The position numbers were made by a program, and so were the translations under genes. Below are positions 57,620 through 64,000 of a DNA stretch of 64,000 bases, piece after piece (position 1 is the stretch's first letter; every line of letters starts with the position of its first letter). The notes below the pieces were generated by a model. The model did no database searches and had not been told where the DNA came from. It worked only from the letters and a program-made list of their open reading frames with translations. Source of the DNA: Linum tenue (taxonomy: Eukaryota; Streptophyta; Magnoliopsida; Malpighiales; Linaceae); assembly GCA_946122785.1 (NCBI GenBank), contig CAMGYJ010000010.1, forward strand, positions 8,531,467 through 8,595,466, written 5' to 3'.

Positions 57620-59564
57620 CATATCCGGCGTCGCGCACTGGTGTCCAACAACGAACTTCTCATTGCAGTTGAAGCATTTCCCTTCCCTCCTCTTCTGCTC
57701 TATTTATGCAAGGGTTAAGCGAACAAACACCTTTGGTGGCGCTCGAATTCCCGCACAATTATCCCAGGTCCTGCTGCCCCGACGAATCCCGCAGCAGTTC
57801 CAGCACCACCCATGGAACCTCCTCCGCTTCTTCCCGCCGCCACGGCTGATCCGCCACTCCCGCTCGACTTCGGGTACCTCCCCAATGCGCTCCGCCAGCT
57901 TGCAATCTCCTCCTCTTTGAGCCCTGCCAAATGGAAAGCAGACCTCAGCGAGTCAGGCTCGAAAGCTCTTACCGCTGCAGCAATCTCTGGACTCAGCCCT
58001 GCCATGCACAACCCGACCAAGGTGTCTTCCGGCACTCCCTTGCACTGGTTCCCCAACTTAAGGGACTCTGCCTTATATTCAACGACCGTTCATGTTTGCC
58101 TCAACTTTGCCAGTTGCTCTGGCACCCAGCCATCCGACTTGCCAAACTGATAACGAACCTCTTCATGAAATTGAGGCCACGATATGGGTGTCCTCATCTC
58201 CGTGTATGTCCTCTCCAACCACTCCTCCCACCACTGCAGTGCAACGCCTTCTAAGTAGAAGGACTCCAGATAGGCTTTCCTCTCCTCGCGCACGTCATGG
58301 TTCTTGAACCACTTGTCAGATGCATACAACCATAACCCAGCATTCTCCTGGCCATTGAATTTTGGAAATTCGATGGTTGGAGGTTTAGCTCGAAACACCA
58401 GATCACCATAACCCTCATAGTTCGAGCATTCCCTCCATACCTGCCGATATCTGGGGTCGTTGCACGGAAGTGCGGTCGTTTCTGCTCCCGCTCCGAACTC
58501 CAGGTGCCACCATACTCTTCTCGCCTACTCATCTCCTTTCCCCCGCGTCCCTGCTCAAACTCCAACTGCCTCTCCATGGTCCCATCCTCCATTCGAGCCG
58601 CCCCGTAGGGAAGGTAGCCACCTCCCTGCTCTTCCCGCTCCATCCGCCAGTCGCCTTTGCCGTAGCCAGCCTGCCCGCCTCCTGGTCCGAAATCAGCCTG
58701 GTTAGGAAATGAGGTTGGACCATTCCACCCCGACCCTGTTCGGCCGAACTGGTCCTACCGATCCCCCACCATTCGACGATCAACCCATGCACTAGTCCTG
58801 CCCTGTCCCATCAAACTTCGTTCTTCATCCTCCTCGTGGCGCATCTCTGCCTGCCTAAACGTCACATTGTGAATGAAGTTGTCATACCCAGCCATCTTCG
58901 ACTTCCCCTTCTGTGCCGCCGCGATCTACTACTCAGACGGAGTTGGCAACAACCCGTCGCTCTGCCCTAGATCCCGCACCACAGACGTCGTGTGGTTCCC
59001 CGTTGCAGCTTGGTGGGGTGCGAGGCTCTCTGCGGCTGACTCCTCCACCTCGTGCTCTTTTGCGATCGCGCCCGGGTCTCCATGGATGCGGTTTCCCTGT
59101 ATCTTAACCGCTGCCTCTTCGAGCTCCACCTCAGTCAGCGCTCCAGTCTCCTTTACTGCATCGATGCTTCCTTCTGGGGATAGCCCCCCCCCCAATAACT
59201 GTACCAGCACTTTTGAGAGTAACAGCACCATCCGACCTGCGTTCGCATTAGCTTTTTCAGCAGCTAACCTTGCGTTCTCTGCAACCTGGTGGATGGAACG
59301 GTTAACCTCCTTCAGCCCTTCCTCTAGGTTTCCTTGCATCCTGGAGACCTTGAACATCTCTGACCAGACCTCAGCCCAATCTGGCTCTTCGGCGCATTCC
59401 CCGTCGCGTGGCGGTTGCATCAGTGCCTTTTCCTTGCCCTGCGCCGCCTTGGTCCCCTTCGCCGCGGTGACCGCGGCTGTCTTGTCTCCTGGTTTCTGTG
59501 CGGCGGTAGACGTGGTGACCTTGTCGCCACCAGCTTTCTCTTCATGTGCTCTTGTGGTAGTCAT
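57620..59564 (-). pseudogene. Decayed gag of TR-GAG, copy 2
   Basis: Same pieces and the same breaks as copy 1, so decay preceded the duplication. Confidence 0.8.
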
Positions 59565-59604
59565 ATTTGATAGTTCTCCGCACCCAACCGGTATGATACC
59601 AATA

Positions 59605-59686
59605 TGATAGGCCCCAAAATCTAAGGTGCGAGAAATGCGGTGAAATTGGGAATGAGTGTAGATCAATTAGGGATTGATCTCAGGAT

Positions 59687-59732
<46 letters not shown>

Positions 59733-59980
59733 AGGAAGGGTTCGGCCGAAGCCTAGGGAAGAGAGTAGGGGTTTCGGCTAGAGAGATGGTTAGGGTTTTG
59801 ATATTCTTATTATGCTTAACCATAAACCTGACTTACATCGATAGTATACTAATCGACAATTATCCCCTTTACTCCCAAAATGATAACCTAATCATAATAC
59901 TCCCTCCCCAACAATGGACCAACATAATAATACGAATAGTAAACCGACAATTAAATAATAATCATAAAATGTGTTCATCA
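59605..59980 (-). repeat. 5' LTR of TR-GAG, copy 2
   Basis: 376 bp, with (GA)n at about 59694-59726; counterpart of 36694-37067. Confidence 0.88.
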
Positions 59981-62008
59981 CATACTTAATGACATTCATC
60001 ACTCCTTTTTTTTGTAGTATGGCTTGAATGATCTATTTTTCAAGGAAGCCTATCCAGGAACAGGATTTTCTTCCATGATATGTTGACACAAGTCATCACG
60101 ACATGATATTTATCGCATTAGGGGAAGAACCACTAGAGCAAATAGGGTAACTTGTGATACTGAAAGTAGATTCAAATTTTGTTATGTTATAATGATTGTA
60201 TGATATGTTTTTTACTAGGTTGCAGCTTGAGAAATTCTTATGTTTCGACCAGTCCCTTTCATCAATATATTCCAATGCCTTTTTGAAATAGTATTGATCA
60301 TCTTTGTCTTTCAGTATTTCATACAAAGCAACATGTTCTTCCATTTCTGTGTAATGAATAGAGAGTTGTAGTTAATGAGAAAATATGAATATGGTTTAAT
60401 CAATATTGGAGTCTAAATGTCTTACTGCAAATGATTTCGAAGAACCACTGGTTAATTTCATCAGATTCTGCTTGTAATATGTTCTGATAGTCACAATACC
60501 AATTGATGATATCAACTTATAGTGGCTCGTCATAGCAAATGGTTTGCATCTCAATTCTAGACAGTGGACAAGTGCCATCAGTCCTCCTGAAGATTTTCTC
60601 ATCCCTATTAATTGTATTTGAGAATTTGTTATTACTTACATATTTCATACCAAGATCACATCAAGATCGTATAAGTGTGTATCAAGATCATATTAGTTCA
60701 TATCAATATCGTATCGGTTCATGTCAATATTATATCAATTTCATGTTAGTTCAAATAAGTTCATATCAACTTGGTATTGAGATCATATCAGTTCATATTA
60801 ACTTTATATTAGTTCATATTAATGATCATAACAAGTAAATTTGAATTGACTGAATTACTTACATATTTCCTTGGCACTTGACATAATACAGGATGTTATA
60901 AACCATGTCAATCTTGTTGAACAAGAGTGGTGTTCTTATCACTAGTGGTGGAGTAGGTTGCCCACCTTACTCTTGACATGGTTGTTCCTCTGATAGGATT
61001 ACTTCATGTGAATCAGGAAAATTGAGGTACTTAATGTAGTCTTCTACAATAAATGCACTTTATACATCCCATTCAGCTCTCAAGTTGTCCTCATTAGTGC
61101 TTTTTACATTGCTAACTTTCACCTGCTTGCTGTCAGCCTTAACAGTGGTTTTGGGTTGCTGAGTTTTTCTGATGGATAATCGCATGTTCGCAATGACCTA
61201 AAATTTTGTTGGCTTCTTTGGTGTATCAAGTTCTTCGACATTGAAGTAGTAGTTGCATTGATGATTGGAGAAGGTGATCGTTCTTGTGTACTAGTGACAC
61301 CAAGATCAAATGATGGAATGTCGTTGTTTGTAGTAGTGGCATTGGTCCCCTCCTTTTTGTTGGGACTATTATTGCCTTCTTCTTTTGGTTCGTGTCTTTG
61401 CCAGTCTTCTTATGGGTTGTGTTGTGGCTATCTTTGTTGCTTTGAATTGTATCATTGCATTCCATATTCTCAGTTTTCTCATTATCCTTGCTGGTCTTTT
61501 CTTCGCCACTGTGTGCTTCTTTGTTGGTCTCCTTTTCTTAAAAGTGTGTTCTACCAAGTTCTTTCCCTTGTTGATGCCATGGGTTGTTGTATTAGCTTCC
61601 TTTTCAATTGTAGTATCATCGTGCTTGTTGATCTCAGAGTTTATGGTCTTAACATCATCATTAAGGGATTCTCCTTGTTGAGTATCATTGCTTTTTGTGG
61701 GACCAATAATAGGAAGGTCAATTGGCGGGTAAAATACATCGTGTACCACTAAAGTATAAGAATTAGGGGAGCTATACCACTTAACTAATAATATTTAGAA
61801 TCAATTTTTGAATATAAAATTTAGAATCAACTATCATTATAAATATTTTCAATTATCATTATGTGTTCTTATGATTGAATAATTTCCTAAAGCAAATACA
61901 TCTTATGAATTCTATCTCGATATAAATAATCTAAGAATGTTATATTTAGTGTTCTTACATCATGGTGATGTTGTCTAATTTTCCATGTTAAATCTCCTTT
62001 TAATTCTC
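59981..62008. other. Older repeat DNA right of TR-GAG, copy 2
   Basis: Counterpart of 37068-39096, with the array at 60649-60827 and the Lys-rich minus-strand stretch at 61749-61369. A 1-bp deletion near 61239 (GACATTG against GACGATTG) shortens a different minus-strand frame, which argues against coding function there. Confidence 0.4.
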
Positions 62009-62010
62009 TA

Positions 62011-63003
62011 AGGGGTGGTTTGGATGAGGGTTTTTAATTTGAGAGATTTGGCTCTAAATCACTCATTTAAAATACCTAGAAATTTATATGCAGGATTTGT
62101 TTAAATTAACTCGTTTGGAAACTAACGAGAGATTTTAATAGAGAAACCAGAAATACTGTTTTGCCCCCATATGTTCCTCAAACAAACTCCGCCAACATAA
62201 CATCAGAACTGTCGCCGTTGATTGGAATTGACACCGCCAACATCGACATCTGCCTAAAATCGTCGACTCCCTCCAACAAAGATGAAGGGATGTGGGTTGC
62301 TTGACGAATCCCCTAAATATGGCCTTTATCCCCCTTCTATTGTTTGCAAAAATCATAACCCCCAAACAAGCTCTGTATTTCTACCACGATTTCACAGTCG
62401 TCGATCATCGACGAATCTCTCTATTGAAGAGCAGCAGCTGCGCAAGAACATAGCAGAAGAGAAAATGCGATTATTATGGTTGTAGGCAGAGATCAAGTGA
62501 GTTGGGTTCTTGATTCAATTTTGGAGAAGGAGAAACGCAATCTACGACCGCTGAATTTGGAAACCGAGTTTGATTATCGTTGGTGGAGGAAGAATGAAAA
62601 AGGTGCGTTGCTGGAGGAAGAATGAAGAAGGGTCAAAGAATGAAGAAGGGTTCGTTGCTGGAGGAGGAATGAAGAAGGGTTTGCGGAGGAAGAATAAAGA
62701 AGGGTCGTTGCTGGAGGAAGAATGAAGCAGGGTTGGTGGAGGAAAAATGAAGAAGGATTCGAGAATGAATAAGGGTAAGTTTTGGAAAAATAAATTAAAG
62801 AATGAGAGATTTCAAAATAGCTGATGGTCATCAGCTATTTCACAATCCCACATATGTGGGTTTTTGAAATCTCTAATGGCCACAATCCCTAATTTGTACA
62901 GCTCTTTCCAAACGTGTTATTTGATTAAAATCCTTCATTGTATGAGATTGTTTTAAAATCCTGCATCACAATTCTTCGACAATCCTTCATCCAAACGACA
63001 TCT
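62011..63003. mobile_element. About 1-kb TIR element with GTTTGGATGA ends, copy 2
   Basis: Counterpart of 39099-40091, including the minisatellite at 62576-62762. Confidence 0.65.
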
Positions 63004-64000
63004 AATATTATATTCTAGATGTTTCATATTAGTTAAATTTAGTAATTCTAATTCTCTTCCTATAGTCATATTTTCTTTTCTACATCTTTTACTGAATGTT
63101 GTAGCTTTTATAGTTCATTTTATTGCTTGGTTACTTTCCATCTCTTTTCGTTCTAAATATGTTTTCAATTACTGGAATATATTTTATTCCTTATGATTGT
63201 GTTCCATTTATCTTTCTTTAGTTTTGATGTATTGATGATCTATTAGGTTCTATTTTAACTATTTCTAATGGTGCTTCTAATTAAATTAGGGTGTTTAAAT
63301 AGATATTTTAATATTAATTTTAACTATTTATTATTATATTGTAGTATATTTATTAATTTTCTTAATACTCATTTATTATTTTTACTAATTTATCTATTAT
63401 ATTGAAAAATTTTGCTTAGCCATTTTAGTAATAATATGTTTAGAAGGTTTTCTAATTTTTATATTAGATACAACTTGTTGAAATATAGTTTGATTGCTTT
63501 TAAAAGCTTTGGGTCCCAAAAAGTAATTAAAATTTTAATTTGGATGGAAAAGTAGATGGATACACATTTTGTTGACTTTAAAGGTACCCGACGCTCTATT
63601 TAAACTTAAGTGGTATATCTACCCTAATTCTCAAACTTAAGTGATACTCGAGGTATTTTAACTTCAATTGGCTCCTCTAAAACGTGTTCCTTTGTTTGCT
63701 GGGTTGCAAGTGAACACTTCCCTCATTTACTTTGAGATTCTCTATTTGGTCATGAACTTCCTTCATTTGAGCTTCATATATCTTTGAATCATACTAAGTG
63801 TATGTTGTTTTGAAGTATTGAGATTCTCCATTACATGTTTGGCCTATATTAAAGAATTCAAAAATTCTATTGAACATTCATATAAAGAATTCATACCATT
63901 CATACCAACATGAAGAGTATGGTGGTAGAGGTTTTAATAGAGATATGATTCTTGATGTTGTGGTTGCAACCATTTTGTAGGTCAATAACATTGTTATTGA
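63004..64000. other. AT-rich spacer, copy 2, to window end
   Basis: Counterpart of 40092-41088. No gene seen. Confidence 0.4.

Larger units (their letters stand above)
57129..59980 (-). mobile_element. Gag-only LTR retrotransposon (TR-GAG), copy 2
   Basis: LTRs 57129-57499 and 59605-59980; flanks TATAC and CATAC as in copy 1. About ten substitutions from copy 1, somewhat more than in the neighbouring gene block, and a different (GA)n length. Confidence 0.85.
45310..64000 (+). repeat. Tandem duplication, copy 2 (truncated by window end)
   Basis: Direct repeat of 22393-41088. Junction reads AAAAAACTC|ATGAATTAGAGG. Identity to copy 1 is roughly 95-98% over the first 2.8 kb and about 99.8% over the remaining 16 kb, with both genes and all nested transposons shared. 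Its right end is outside the window. Confidence 0.93.

Overview
This window is nuclear DNA of a flowering plant, most likely a eudicot. The background is AT-rich, the genes are split by short GT-AG introns, and the genes and transposable elements (Ty1/copia, Ty3/gypsy-type gag, hAT, Mutator, MITEs, a caulimovirid relic) are plant types. I cannot name the species. Four host gene families were recognised and their exons rebuilt from splice signals and family knowledge: an ARF-GAP with a C2 domain (AGD12/ZAC type, + strand, 9.27-12.13 kb), the YchF-type ATPase OLA1 (- strand, 18.08-22.16 kb), a TDM1/MS5 (POLLENLESS3)-type TPR protein (+ strand), and the U3 snoRNP WD40 protein YAO/RRP9 (- strand). 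The last two occur twice.

Layout. 1-6.9 kb: flanking DNA and a young copia element with identical LTRs and a perfect 5-bp target duplication; its gag is split by a hAT-type element. 8.4-12.5 kb: the ARF-GAP gene. 12.5-17.5 kb: layered repeats, namely a 1.7-kb TIR element, a foldback MITE, a decayed endogenous pararetrovirus fragment and two short-repeat tracts. 18-22.2 kb: OLA1, single copy here. 22.39-45.31 kb: the first copy of a direct tandem duplication with a unit of about 22.9 kb. 45.31-64.0 kb: the second copy, which runs off the window.

Each copy visible here carries two MITEs, the TDM1-like gene, the convergent YAO gene, a Mutator-like element holding a MITE that itself holds a hAT element, a gag-only LTR retrotransposon (TR-GAG architecture) inside older repeat DNA, and a further TIR element. 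Copy 1 also shows the right end of the unit: a gypsy LTR fragment with a MITE in it, a Cassandra-like LTR with a 5S-rRNA-related segment, a 308-bp Mutator-type MITE, and a short secreted-peptide ORF that stops about 380 bp before the duplication junction.

The genes do not form one pathway. TDM1-type proteins act in meiotic exit, YAO in 18S pre-rRNA processing, OLA1 in translation and stress, and AGD12-type proteins in vesicle traffic. The main features of the locus are the tandem duplication, its uneven divergence (several percent in the first 2.8 kb, roughly 0.2% afterwards), and the readable order of nested insertions. A false duplication from merged haplotypes must be excluded before biological weight is put on it.
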